Origin: Streptomyces carpinensis
Lineage (GTDB): Bacteria; Actinomycetota; Actinomycetes; Streptomycetales; Streptomycetaceae
Assembly: GCF_002154505.1 (NCBI RefSeq)
Contig: NZ_MUBM01000086.1
Coordinates: 28,323 to 92,322, forward strand
Direction: 5' to 3'
Length of the DNA: 64,000 bases
Shown here: piece by piece, positions 26,209 through 34,364 of the stretch
Position numbering within the stretch: the first letter of the stretch is position 1
How the letters are laid out: every line of letters begins with the position of its first letter
Notes under the pieces: generated by a model
Seen by the model: the letters and a program-made list of their open reading frames with translations, nothing else
What the model was told of the DNA's origin: nothing
The model's database searches: none
Made by a program: the position numbers and the translations under genes

Positions 26209-26837
26209 TCAGCGGCTGAGAGTTCCGTCCCAGACGTTGCCGCGGTTGGCCCAGGTCCACAGCCATTGCCGCAGTGAGAGGGTCGCATGGAGCAGGCCGT
26301 CGTGGGGACGCCGGCCCAGTGTGGGATGCCAGCCCCCAGCGTCGTAAAGGAGCACCGGGTTGTCGACGGCGAGCAGTGAGACGTACCACTCCATTGAGCA
26401 GCCGCCTGAGGTCAGGTGGAGCCACGACGCCGGCAACCCGTGCAGGCGTTGGTGTTCGTGGGCGCGAACTGCGGATGGCCAGTCGACTGGGTAGAACGGT
26501 GTGCGATTGCCGTCGGTCAAAGCCGCTAGGCCGCTCTCGGGTCCGAAGCCCCCGTTGGCGACCTCGGTGTAGATGCGCCGGAGCAACCCGGGCAGTGGTC
26601 GTCCGATTCGGCTCTCAGCGTGCTCAACCTCGGCCATGGTGATCGAGGGGAACAACGGCCCGGGGGAGCATCCGCATACAGTTCGGCCATATGTTCCATA
26701 TCGAAGCGCAGGCCCGGGTCCCATGCGCGAACGCGCAACTTCTCGATCAGCGCGTCGTCGTCTCTCTCCTCGGCACTGGTCTCAGGTCGGGGCGTCGGCG
26801 GGGAAGATGCCGGGCCGTCGGGCAGAGCCGAGGTCAT
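26209..26837 (-). pseudogene. SMI1/KNR4 (SUKH) family protein, frameshifted
   Basis: The conceptual protein starts at ATG 26837 (MTSALPDGPASS), runs through DALIEKLRVRAWDPGL to YADAPPG, then changes frame at the C-run near 26658-26661 and continues as PLFPSITMAEVEHAES, PLLRRIYTEVANGGFGP and ending at 26209. Adding one base restores the continuous SUKH domain, about 205 residues. SUKH proteins of Streptomyces act as immunity proteins or scaffolds. Since the break is in a homopolymer, sequencing error is a real alternative to genuine inactivation. Confidence 0.65.
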
Positions 26838-26849
26838 GGATCGGCAGCC

Positions 26850-27400
26850 TACTGCGAGGCGCAGACTGTGCTCCGATGGCCGATGCTCGCCGTGCAGCCA
26901 CGCAGGCGGTTCCGTAAGGACACCGTCCTCACCGTCGACGGCACGCTGGTACCCACTCGGGACCACACCGTCGCTGAGCAGACGAAGAACCACCGTTGTT
27001 CCACGACCCACCAGGTCGTCATCGACGCCGACACCCGCCTGGTCGTGGTGGTCGGCCGGCCCGTGCCGGGCAACCGGCACGACTCCCGCGGCTGGGAAGA
27101 ATCCGGCGCCAAGGCCGCCGCCGGCAACACGATGACCATCGCCGACGTCGGCCATCAGGGCACCGGACTGGTCATTCCGCACCGTCGCCGCAAGGGCGAG
27201 GAACTCCCGGACTGGAAAGAGGAACACAACCGGTCCCACAAGCAGGTCCGCGCCCGTGCCGAGCACGACTTCGCCCGGATGAAAGCCTGGAAGATCCTTC
27301 GCGACTGCCGTCTGAAAGGCGACGGCGTTCACACCGCCATGCTCGGCACCGCCCGGCTCCACACCCTCGCCCTCACGGGAAAACTATCCGCCCCATATGA
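26850..27400 (+). mobile_element. IS5-type (DDE_Tnp_4) transposase, 3' part
   Basis: The plus-strand frame encodes the catalytic half of a DDE_Tnp_4/IS5-like transposase: VLTVDGTLVPTRD (first D), VVGRPVPGNRHDSRGWEES, MTIADVGHQGTGL (second D), and VRARAEHDFARMKAWKILRD with the terminal E. The first 100 or so residues (HTH) are absent, so it begins abruptly after the SUKH gene start. No upstream terminal repeat was found. Remnant. Confidence 0.75.
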
Positions 27401-27453
27401 GACCAGAGAGACCCCAGGGAGGGGGCTCCCCGCCTCTCCGGCTCAGAGAACGC

Positions 27454-27882
27454 TCAGTCGATACAGAACTCGTTGCCCTCGATGTCCAGCATCGGGATGC
27501 ACGCATCGTTGCCGTCATACAGCGTTCGCACGTGTACCGCGCCGAGCGGGACCAGCCGCGCACATTCGGCCTCAAGCGCGGCGAGGCGCGCTTCACCCAC
27601 GAGACCGGTGCCGACCCGCACATCAAGATGCACCCGGTTCTTGACGGCCTTCCCTTCGGGGACACGCTGGAAGTACAGCCGCGGGCCCACTCCTGAGGGA
27701 TCTATGCAGGCGCACCATGAGTCCCGCTGCTCAGGTGGTTGCGAACGATTGAAATCGTCCCAAGTGGCAAACCCCTCCGGTGGCGGCGGTACGACATAGC
27801 CCAATACCTCGCACCAGAAACGAGCGAGACGCTCAGGTTCTGCGCAGTCAAAGGTGACTTGGAACTTCTTGATCGCTGACAT
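27454..27882 (-). CDS. VOC family protein
   Basis: A 142-residue member of the glyoxalase-like (VOC) superfamily, closest in style to the glyoxalase_6 group. The N-terminal segment FQVTFDCAEPERLARFWCEV and the middle RVHLDVRVGTGLVGEARL are conserved, and the C-terminal LDIEGNEFCID closes the second module. Start ATG 27882. Metal-binding His and acidic residues are in the expected positions (HLD and NEF), but the substrate is unknown. It is isolated between an IS5 remnant and an IS110 remnant. Confidence 0.82.
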   Translation of the reverse strand: MSAIKKFQVTFDCAEPERLARFWCEVLGYVVPPPPEGFATWDDFNRSQPPEQRDSWCACIDPSGVGPRLYFQRVPEGKAVKNRVHLDVRVGTGLVGEARLAALEAECARLVPLGAVHVRTLYDGNDACIPMLDIEGNEFCID

Positions 27883-28091
27883 CGGCGCACAGTAGCAGGG
27901 GCTCTGCCGCTCATCACCCGAGGTGGATCCGCCCGCCACCCATCACGCCCTGGGCCTCCTTGGACGCCAAGTGATCAAACCGGACGGTCGACGAGAACGA
28001 CGCGACCGTGGTGGTGGGGCCCACCGGTGGTCCCCACGATCCATTCCTGACCAACGACCGCCAAGATCAGTTACGGGACTTGCCAATGCTG

Positions 28092-28506
28092 AAGTCAAGC
28101 CGCTGCAGATCGATGGCGATTTCGTCGCCGGGCCTGACAGCCCCAGATCCCGGCGGATGCGGGCCTGGTCGGCGATGAGGAAGGCGCCCTTCGCGTCGGT
28201 CTTTCCCTCACCTCGATAGGTGGCCGAGGCCCGGTGCACTGCCAGGCCGGTGAGATAGGCGACAGACTGATCGTGAGCGGTAAGCAGGCCGATCAGCAGG
28301 GCAGCACGACCATGGTTGAGGTCGGCTGCCCACAGCACATCGTCGGATATTGCGAGCACGTCGCCGAGCAGTGCCAGCAGCTCAGCCTCGTCGTTCTGGA
28401 CCTGGCGCGAGAGCAACCGCTCGCCCTCCGCGTTGAGTACCACGGCGTGGTGATGGGTGTTGCCGATGTCCACCCCGGCCCGGATCTCCGGCACGTTCCC
28501 CTCCAC
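28092..28506 (-). mobile_element. IS110-family transposase, N-terminal domain remnant
   Basis: On the minus strand from GTG 28506 the frame reads the DEDD RNase-H-like domain: IRAGVDIGNTHHHAVVLNAE, LLSRQVQNDEAELLALLGDV, VLWAADLNHG and YRGEGKTDAKGAFLIADQAR. In intact elements the last reads KTDAKDA; here the second Asp is Gly, so a catalytic residue is lost. A frame change then gives RPGDEIAIDLQRL to about 28092, where homology ends. The C-terminal Ser/transposase domain is missing. Confidence 0.8.
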
Positions 28507-28976
28507 CAGCTCGTCCCATATCGATCCCGCAGACGACCTCGCCGGCGTTGTCCTACAGCAGCGACGGAGTCGCGTCTCCCAATCAGCGGTCAAGTCGTCG
28601 AGGGGCTCCGGGCGGCCAAGTCCCGTAAGCCATCCGGTGTCTCAGCCTTTACAGCCATACCTGGAGCCCCCGGGGCCTCCGATCCTACGAATGACCAGAC
28701 CGGACCCACGTCTTTAAGGTAGGACAGCCCTTGGGCGAGGCCACTGACAACGACCGCCCACAGCGGCCGTCTCGTTTTCCTGCCTCACTCAGCTCGGTTG
28801 GCAGACGTTCGACCGAGGCGCGGGGGCGATCGCAAACTGTTCGGGAGCTGCCCAAGAACCCAGTTGAACGGCTCGGTACTCTGCTCAAGTCCCTTGAGGA
28901 CGGGGAGATCCTGAGCTCAGGGCTCGCGCAGTCAGCAAGTGCCATGCCGGACTGCGTGAGTCCGGCGCTCCGTGGA
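28507..28976. other. Gap without a supported gene
   Basis: About 470 bases between the IS110 remnant and the small minus-strand gene. Long frames on both strands show no recognised domain. No repeat or hairpin stood out. Confidence 0.4.
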
Positions 28977-29366
28977 TCAGACCAGCGCCGGTATGAAGCC
29001 ACCGCGGGCGGTGCCCGAGGACAGCACGGCAGACCAGTCGAGTTCCTCGGGTATGTGGTCCAAAGACAGAACGACGGCTCCGCCGGCCTGCTCTGCGTCC
29101 GCGCACCAGTCGCCCATGCCGCTCGACGGCGTAGCTTCGTCGCCCCCGCCGACCACCGGCGCAGCGAGAGCGGGTACGACCAGTCCTTGGTCCCCAGGTC
29201 CGTCCACGACGCACAGGGTGAGCCGGGGGACGATGCTCCAGCCCTCACACAAGGGCACCGCCCCGTCCGGCGCGATCAGGAGCGGCAGGGCATCGTGGAC
29301 GGGCGCGTCGGCCAGCAGAAGCACGGGTGTGGCACCACGAACGAACAGAGTGTTCTCAGGACTCAT
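28977..29366 (-). CDS. Hypothetical protein
   Basis: A 129-residue acidic protein from ATG 29366 without a recognised domain. It has a high content of Val, Leu, Pro, Ala and Gly, a WSIVPRLTLCVVDGPGDQG segment, and a C-terminal stretch with EELDWSAVLSSGTARGGF. No signal peptide, lipobox or membrane helix. The reading frame is open further upstream (to 29543), but the ATG at 29366 gives a more compact protein; the start is uncertain. It stands alone between relics. A shadow of other coding cannot be fully excluded. Confidence 0.45.
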   Translation of the reverse strand: MSPENTLFVRGATPVLLLADAPVHDALPLLIAPDGAVPLCEGWSIVPRLTLCVVDGPGDQGLVVPALAAPVVGGGDEATPSSGMGDWCADAEQAGGAVVLSLDHIPEELDWSAVLSSGTARGGFIPALV

Positions 29367-29708
29367 CAGCACGGGACCACTCTCGCAGGCTGGGGCATCG
29401 GGGCGGCAGGAGGGTGCCGAAAAGGGCAATGAGCGCGCGCGGGGTCGGAATCGTCGAACCAATGCCTGACAACCGTCACTGACATCGACTGCCTCGAACA
29501 GCGGCGCATCACCTGCGAAACCGGGGTCGACGCGCGGTGGCAAGGCGCCGAGGGCTCAGAGACCTGATCGACTCCTGGAGCGGGTGCCGCACCTTCGATC
29601 CCTGCCCGAAGCCGGTCATTCTCAGCTCGGTTACGCTCGGCATCACCCACGTTCACTAGGCGATCCGGGCCAACAGCCACCGAATCGCCACTCGGGAGAC
29701 GCCACCAC
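29367..29708. other. Gap without a supported gene
   Basis: About 340 bases upstream of the binding-protein gene. It probably includes that gene's promoter on the plus strand; no hairpin, repeat or gene is clear. Confidence 0.35.
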
Positions 29709-30821
29709 ATGAATACGCCACCGTCGCCGACCGGAGCGGAGCGGGCTGACGAATCAGCCGTCCGGATCGGTGCTCTCGTTCCGCTGACTCGGCCAGGCTG
29801 GGTCGAGGCAGGCCGACACCTGCTCGCCGGAATGGAGCTGGCCGTTCGCGAAGTCAACGACGCCGGCGGGATCTCCGGAAGACCACTCGAGCTGGTGGTC
29901 CGAGACACCGCGGCTGATCCACAGAAGGCCGCCGCGGCCGTAGACGAATTGGCTCGCCTGGGCGTGGCCGCCTTGGCGGGGGAGTATCACAGCGTCGTCG
30001 CTCGCGCCGCTGCTGCCGGGGCCGACGCCCTCGGCCTGCCGTTCCTCTGCTCATCAGCGGTTCTCGACGCGCTCACCGAACAGCCGACGGATTGGGTCGC
30101 GCGCCTCGCTCCGGCGCAGTCACACGGCTGGCAGATCTACGCGGACTTCCTCCTCGGCGCGGGCCACAGTCGAATCGCCGTCGCAGCCGAGCCGAGTGTC
30201 TACTGGGCATCTGGCGCCCGCATTCTGCGGGACTACCTCGCTCCACGCGGCGGCACCATCATCGAGCTCGACATGCGCGCGCTCGCCCCCACCGCGGTGT
30301 GCGACGAACTCGTCGACCATGGCGCGACAGCCCTCCTTCTTCTGGTCGGCCACCCGGAGCCGGCGGTGCCGATCGTCAAGTCCGTCCGCCGCGACCAGCG
30401 CCTCACCGAGATCATGATCGGTGCTCCGGCCGGGCAACCGGAGTTCGCCGAATGGGCGAGGTTGCTGGGTGGCGACGGCGCCGCGATCCCGTTCCTGCGC
30501 TATCTGCCCGAGCGCCTCAGCCCACTGGGTGCACGAGTCGAGACGGCCCTTTGCGAGCGGCTGGCCGATGCGCCCTCGTTCGTCGCCTTCGAGGGCTACG
30601 ACACGGTCGCCGTCCTCGCCGAATTGCTGCGTTCTCACGGCGCGGACCGGGCGCGCACTGCCGAATCCTGGCCGCGCGTCGCAGTCGAAGGCACCCGTGG
30701 GCGGATCCGGTTCTCCCGCACGCCAGGCATCAGCGTTTGGCAATGGGCCTGGGCGCCGGTCCAGGTCGTCGATCGAGATCCGGTCGAACCGGAGCGCTTT
30801 CGGATCCTCCACGCCGGCTGA
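29709..30821 (+). CDS. Cytoplasmic periplasmic-binding-protein fold (LivJ/AmiC-like)
   Basis: A 370-residue protein of the type 1 periplasmic-binding fold (Peripla_BP_6), as in branched-chain amino acid or urea binding proteins. The pattern VRIGALVPLTRPGWVEAGRH, then AVREVNDAGGISGRPLELVV is the family start; AFEGYDTVAVLAELL is the C-terminal lobe motif. There is no signal peptide or lipobox, so the protein is predicted cytoplasmic, which suggests a sensor such as AmiC rather than a transport component. No permease or ATPase gene is adjacent. Start ATG 29709 lies after a GGGAGA at 10 bases. Confidence 0.85.
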   Translation: MNTPPSPTGAERADESAVRIGALVPLTRPGWVEAGRHLLAGMELAVREVNDAGGISGRPLELVVRDTAADPQKAAAAVDELARLGVAALAGEYHSVVARAAAAGADALGLPFLCSSAVLDALTEQPTDWVARLAPAQSHGWQIYADFLLGAGHSRIAVAAEPSVYWASGARILRDYLAPRGGTIIELDMRALAPTAVCDELVDHGATALLLLVGHPEPAVPIVKSVRRDQRLTEIMIGAPAGQPEFAEWARLLGGDGAAIPFLRYLPERLSPLGARVETALCERLADAPSFVAFEGYDTVAVLAELLRSHGADRARTAESWPRVAVEGTRGRIRFSRTPGISVWQWAWAPVQVVDRDPVEPERFRILHAG

Positions 30822-30867
30822 GAGAGCACGGAGCTCCGACCGCGCAGACCTGTAAGAAGGCTCGCAC

Positions 30868-31029
30868 GGCGGACGCGAGTACAGCTTCGACCAGGAGCTG
30901 TACAAGGGCCGACATGCAGTGGAACGCGGAATCGACCGCCTCGAGCGACACAGTGCCGTCGCGACCCGGTACGACAAGCTCGCAGTCCGCTACGAAGCCG
31001 CCGTCCGGACCGCCGCCGTCAATGACTGA
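30868..31029 (+). mobile_element. IS5-family transposase C-terminal remnant
   Basis: The plus-strand frame reads GREYSFDQELYKGRHAVERG and IDRLERHSAVATRYDKLAV to a TGA at 31027-31029, the typical C-terminal end of IS5-family transposases (RPYKFDREAYKQRNTVERCI). Only about 53 residues survive. The stop probably marks the original gene end. Confidence 0.65.
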
Positions 31030-31064
31030 CTCTGAGCCCATGAGCCAAGGGACCCTGGGCCGGG

Positions 31065-32165
31065 TCAGTATCCGATGGCCTCACGGAGGAGCAGCACGGT
31101 GCCGCGCCCCGGGCGGGGTTCCGCGTTGAGAATGAGCAGGCGGTTGACGGCGCTGGGCATCCCGTACACCGCCTGGGCCCGGGCGTTCTCCAGCGGAAGG
31201 GCGTGCTCCTCGACGCGGCGCAGCGCTGTGCTCAGGTCAGGCACCACCTTCTGCGCGCCGACGATCCACACCGCGTGGGCGGCGCCGCCCGCGTTGGCAG
31301 GGAGTTGGCTGCCGCTGCCCGACGCAAGAACGAGCGAACCGGTCTCGGTGACCGCGGCGACGCTGTTGACGACGAATTCGGGGCCGGCGACCAGCCTTCG
31401 GATCTCGTCGGCGCCGGTGGTCCGGTCGATGCCCAGGACGCGCGGCCTGATGGCGTCGTACCGGCCGCCGGAGTTGATGTCCTCGTCGATGCCGGACAGC
31501 CGGAGGGTTTCGCTGGCTCCGGTGAGCACGGCGGCGCCCTCGGGGACCAGGTCCTTGACGCGGGCGCGCGCGGCCGCGGCGTCGTCGAGGATCTCGGCGG
31601 CGAAGCCGTTGGCACGCAGTGCGGTGGCCACCCGCTCCAGTCGTTCGGCCGATGCCGGGGCGGCGAAGGACGCGGCCGGAGCCGGGGTGGCCGTGGTGTC
31701 TGCCGGGTCGGTCCCGGAGCCCTGCGCCGTGTGGGGCGCCGCGCCCGCCAGCGGGGAGGTGTCGAGGTACCTGACCTCGTACACACGCTCGGCGAACTTC
31801 CAGCCCTCCGCGGTGCGCTGGTAGCGGTCGTGGTAGACGGCGTAGTTCAGACCCTGGCGTCCGTCGAGGGTTCGCACGAGTTCTTGGATGTAGGCGCGGC
31901 CGGTGGCGGTGTCGCCGTCGAGCAGGATCGTGCCGGGGTGTGTGGTCTGTACGAAGAAGTCCCACTGGCTCTGCAGTCGCTCGCCCCCGGCACGGATCTC
32001 CTCGCGGCCGATGTGCTCGGCGGGGATGTTGGGCATGCGCAGGGCACCGTCCGGTGTGAACAGCGAGGCCAGGCGGGGCCGGTCGCGCATCATCGCCGCG
32101 TCGGTGAACTCGCCGCGCAGTGCCTCGATCTCGACGCGGTCCGCGATGGCCTGGAAGTCGTTCAT
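31065..32165 (-). CDS. SnoaL-like / LUD domain fusion protein
   Basis: A 366-residue two-domain protein. Residues about 1-150 form a SnoaL-like (NTF2 fold) domain: ALRGEFTDAAMMRDRPRLAS, FFVQTTHPGTILLDGDTATG and YAVYHDRYQRTAEGWKFAE. Residues about 165-366 are a LUD (LutC/YkgG) domain: GAAVLTGASETLRLSGIDED, VVNSVAAVTETGSLVLASGS and VPDLSTALRRVEEHALPLEN. LUD proteins act in lactate utilisation or as [4Fe-4S]-linked partners; the fusion with SnoaL is not one I recall as characterised. It is divergent from an ECF41 sigma factor and carries its predicted promoter. Cytoplasmic. Confidence 0.85.
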   Translation of the reverse strand: MNDFQAIADRVEIEALRGEFTDAAMMRDRPRLASLFTPDGALRMPNIPAEHIGREEIRAGGERLQSQWDFFVQTTHPGTILLDGDTATGRAYIQELVRTLDGRQGLNYAVYHDRYQRTAEGWKFAERVYEVRYLDTSPLAGAAPHTAQGSGTDPADTTATPAPAASFAAPASAERLERVATALRANGFAAEILDDAAAARARVKDLVPEGAAVLTGASETLRLSGIDEDINSGGRYDAIRPRVLGIDRTTGADEIRRLVAGPEFVVNSVAAVTETGSLVLASGSGSQLPANAGGAAHAVWIVGAQKVVPDLSTALRRVEEHALPLENARAQAVYGMPSAVNRLLILNAEPRPGRGTVLLLREAIGY

Positions 32166-32203
32166 CGAAAGTCTCCTCTGCGTCTTGTCGTCGTCTTCAC
32201 CGG

Positions 32204-32233
32204 TACGACAACGCAGCCGTTGGGAATGTGAGG
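32204..32233 (-). promoter_or_regulatory. ECF41-type promoter of the SnoaL-LUD gene
   Basis: Read on the minus strand: CCTCACA (32233-32227), a 15-base spacer, then TTGTCGTA (32211-32204), 38 bases before the start codon. The same two blocks and spacer length occur in the opposite direction at 32245-32274. ECF41 promoters carry a TGTCACA-like -35 and CGTC/A-like -10 block; the TCACA and CGTA cores match. Confidence 0.75.
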
Positions 32234-32244
32234 CGGCGCGTCGG

Positions 32245-32274
32245 CCTCACAGTCAGGTGCGCTGTCTTGTCGTA
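32245..32274 (+). promoter_or_regulatory. ECF41-type promoter of the sigma factor gene
   Basis: CCTCACA at 32245-32251, a 15-base spacer, and TTGTCGTA at 32267-32274, 42 bases before the ATG at 32317. It is identical in both blocks and spacing to the divergent promoter of the LUD fusion gene, so the sigma factor probably controls itself and its neighbour. Confidence 0.75.
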
Positions 32275-32316
32275 ACGGGTAGAGCCACGGAAGCGAGCGA
32301 GGGAGACGGCCAGACC

Positions 32317-33258
32317 ATGACCACCAGAGCGGAGCCCGGCGATGATCAGAGCGATCCGGGCCTCAGCGCGATCATGAGCGAGCGGCGCCGGCTGATCAAC
32401 CTCGCCTATCGACTCCTCGGGTCCCTTGCCGACGCCGAGGACGTCGTGCAGGAGACCTACGCCCGCTGGTACGCCATGTCCGCAGGGGAGCAGCAGGCCA
32501 TCGAGTCGCCCGGCGCCTGGCTGGTGACGGTCGCCAGCCGCATCTGCCTGAACCTGCTCGGCTCGGCGCGGGTCAGGCGGGAGTCGTACGTGGGCGACTG
32601 GATCCCGGAACCGCTGCCCGAGCCCGCGGAGTGGGTCACCGGGCGCTCCGGCGTCGGCGGGATCGACCTTGCCGATCGGGTCACCCTGGACGAGTCGGTG
32701 ACGATGGCCTTCCTGGTCGTCCTCGATTCGATGACCCCGGCCGAGCGAGTCGCGTTCGTCCTGCACGACGTCTTCCGCTACCCCTTCGGCGAGGTCGCCG
32801 AGATCGTCGGCCGCACTCCGGCGGCGTGCCGCCAGCTGGCCTCGTCGGCCCGTCGCCGCATCCGCACCGCGCAGAGCCCGGCGGCGGGCCCGAGTGGCGG
32901 GCAGGCGGGCATCGTCAGGCAGTTCAAAACGGCCTGGGAGGCCAAGGACATCGACGCCCTGATCGGCCTGCTCGATCCCGAAGCTACCGCGACCGCGGAC
33001 GGCGGCGGGCTGGCCGTCACACACCTGGAGCCGATCGTGGGCGGTGAGCAGATCGCACGTGCCTACGCCGAGATCGCGCGTGTGTCGGGCGACCGCACGA
33101 CGTTCCTGGAGTGCACGGTCAACGGCGTGCCCGGTCTGGTGGCGCGGCAGGACGGCGACATCGCGACCGTGTTCGCGTTCGAGATCGCGGGCGACCGGAT
33201 CAGGCATATCTGGGCGGTGCGAAACCCCGAGAAGCTCCGTCCCTGGCGGATCAGCTGA
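32317..33258 (+). CDS. ECF41-family RNA polymerase sigma factor (SigJ-like)
   Basis: A 313-residue sigma factor. Sigma region 2 spans about residues 18-85 (INLAYRLLGSLADAEDVVQE), region 4 about 125-183 (SMTPAERVAFVLHDVFRYPF, RTPAACRQLASSARRRI), and a SnoaL-like C-terminal extension fills residues 195-313. The three diagnostic ECF41 motifs are visible: WIPEP (95-99), DGGG (228-231) and NPEKL close to the C-terminus. In ECF41 proteins the extension modulates activity in place of an anti-sigma factor. It is divergent from a SnoaL-LUD fusion gene, with mirrored identical promoters. Confidence 0.93.
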   Translation: MTTRAEPGDDQSDPGLSAIMSERRRLINLAYRLLGSLADAEDVVQETYARWYAMSAGEQQAIESPGAWLVTVASRICLNLLGSARVRRESYVGDWIPEPLPEPAEWVTGRSGVGGIDLADRVTLDESVTMAFLVVLDSMTPAERVAFVLHDVFRYPFGEVAEIVGRTPAACRQLASSARRRIRTAQSPAAGPSGGQAGIVRQFKTAWEAKDIDALIGLLDPEATATADGGGLAVTHLEPIVGGEQIARAYAEIARVSGDRTTFLECTVNGVPGLVARQDGDIATVFAFEIAGDRIRHIWAVRNPEKLRPWRIS

Positions 33259-33843
33259 GGAGCGATCCGGAACACAGCGGCGATCGGATCGTGACCAGCA
33301 CCGACCCGCATCGGCGCCACGTCTCGAAGCCGCCCTGGCGATGCGATACGGACCATCCCATGTGCGGCAGACGGGACGGGGGGCGCCCGTGCGCAGGCGC
33401 GGCCACCCTCAGAGTGCACATCCTCGGTGTGTCGTCGATCGCTCATTGGCTGATGAACGATCGTTGAAGCGGGGCGTCGGCCGCCGATAGAGTGCCATGC
33501 AGTCGGCCCGCTACGACCGCAGCCGGACCGCCCCGATTCACCCCGGCTGAGCGCCTGTTCTTGAACGGCCTGGACGGTAGTGGATCAACTGCCGACGTCG
33601 AGGCCGCCTGGTGATCGGTGTCCATGCGGTACCAGGCTCCGCAGAATCGGTCCCTGCCGGCGCACGATGCTGGATTTGTCACCCGACGGCGACGCACCGG
33701 GCACCTGACTGAGAGGGAAGAAGAGGTCTTTCGCCGCGTCCGGCAGCGGATCGAGGAGCGCGGTGAGGGTCCGTCGGCATGGCAAGACACGCCTCCCAGA
33801 TGCGAACTGGGTCCTGTCCGGGCCGACGCCGCTTCATGTCGCC
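33259..33843. other. Gap without a supported gene
   Basis: About 585 bases between the sigma factor and the Lrp gene. A plus-strand frame at 33618-33860 contains the helix-like EEEVFRRVRQRIEERGEG but no known domain. No repeat or hairpin stands out. Confidence 0.4.
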
Positions 33844-34302
33844 CTACTCGTTGTTCTTGATCTCCTTCATCGTCAGGTGGGATTCGAGGCGCCGGACGGC
33901 AGGCAGGCCGCTGAGCTTGCCGGTCAGGAAGGCCTCGTAGGCGGCATGGTCGGCGACCGCCACGCGGATGAAGTAGTCGGGGCGCCCGTACATGCGGCGA
34001 AACTCGACGACCTCCTCGTAGGAGGCCACGGTGTCCTCGAACTCCTCGAAGCTCCTGCGGTCCTGGGCGTAGATCTCAACGTCGATCAGGACGTCCAGTC
34101 CGCGGCCCAGGGCCTCGCGGGAGATGACGGCCCGGTAGCCGGTGATGACGCCGGCCTCCTCCAGCCGCTTGACGCGGCGCAGGCAGGGCGGCGGAGTCAG
34201 GCCGACCCGCTTGGCCAGCTCGACGTTGGTCAGCCGCCCGTCCTGACGCAGATGAAACAAAATTTCCCGGTCGAGCGTATCCATGCTGAATTCATTGCTC
34301 AC
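33844..34302 (-). CDS. Lrp/AsnC family transcriptional regulator
   Basis: A 152-residue regulator. The N-terminal HTH is DTLDREILFHLRQDGRLTNV then LAKRVGLTPPPCLRRVKRLE, and the C-terminal RAM ligand domain is GLDVLIDVEIYAQDRRSFEE to VRRLESHLTMKEIKNN. The GTG at 34302 gives a standard length; ATG 34284 is the alternative. It is divergent, with a 62-base gap, from azlC-azlD, a branched-chain amino acid exporter. In other bacteria an Lrp-family regulator (AzlB in Bacillus) controls azlCD, so this protein is inferred to be the local regulator, responding to a branched-chain amino acid. Confidence 0.9.
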   Translation of the reverse strand: MSNEFSMDTLDREILFHLRQDGRLTNVELAKRVGLTPPPCLRRVKRLEEAGVITGYRAVISREALGRGLDVLIDVEIYAQDRRSFEEFEDTVASYEEVVEFRRMYGRPDYFIRVAVADHAAYEAFLTGKLSGLPAVRRLESHLTMKEIKNNE

Positions 34303-34364
34303 AAGAACAGCATAGAGCCATAGTCGGTAACCATATGAGGCGGGTTTCTTCCTAAAATTTCGCC

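Noticed and set aside
26056..26277. 73-codon plus-strand frame starting VRKPQARSIEDTLARKN
   Set aside because: Plausible helix, but no ribosome binding site or family, and it overlaps the end of the SUKH coding region.
33618..33860. Frame with EEEVFRRVRQRIEERGEG
   Set aside because: Helical stretch only; no conserved domain and abrupt composition change at both sides.
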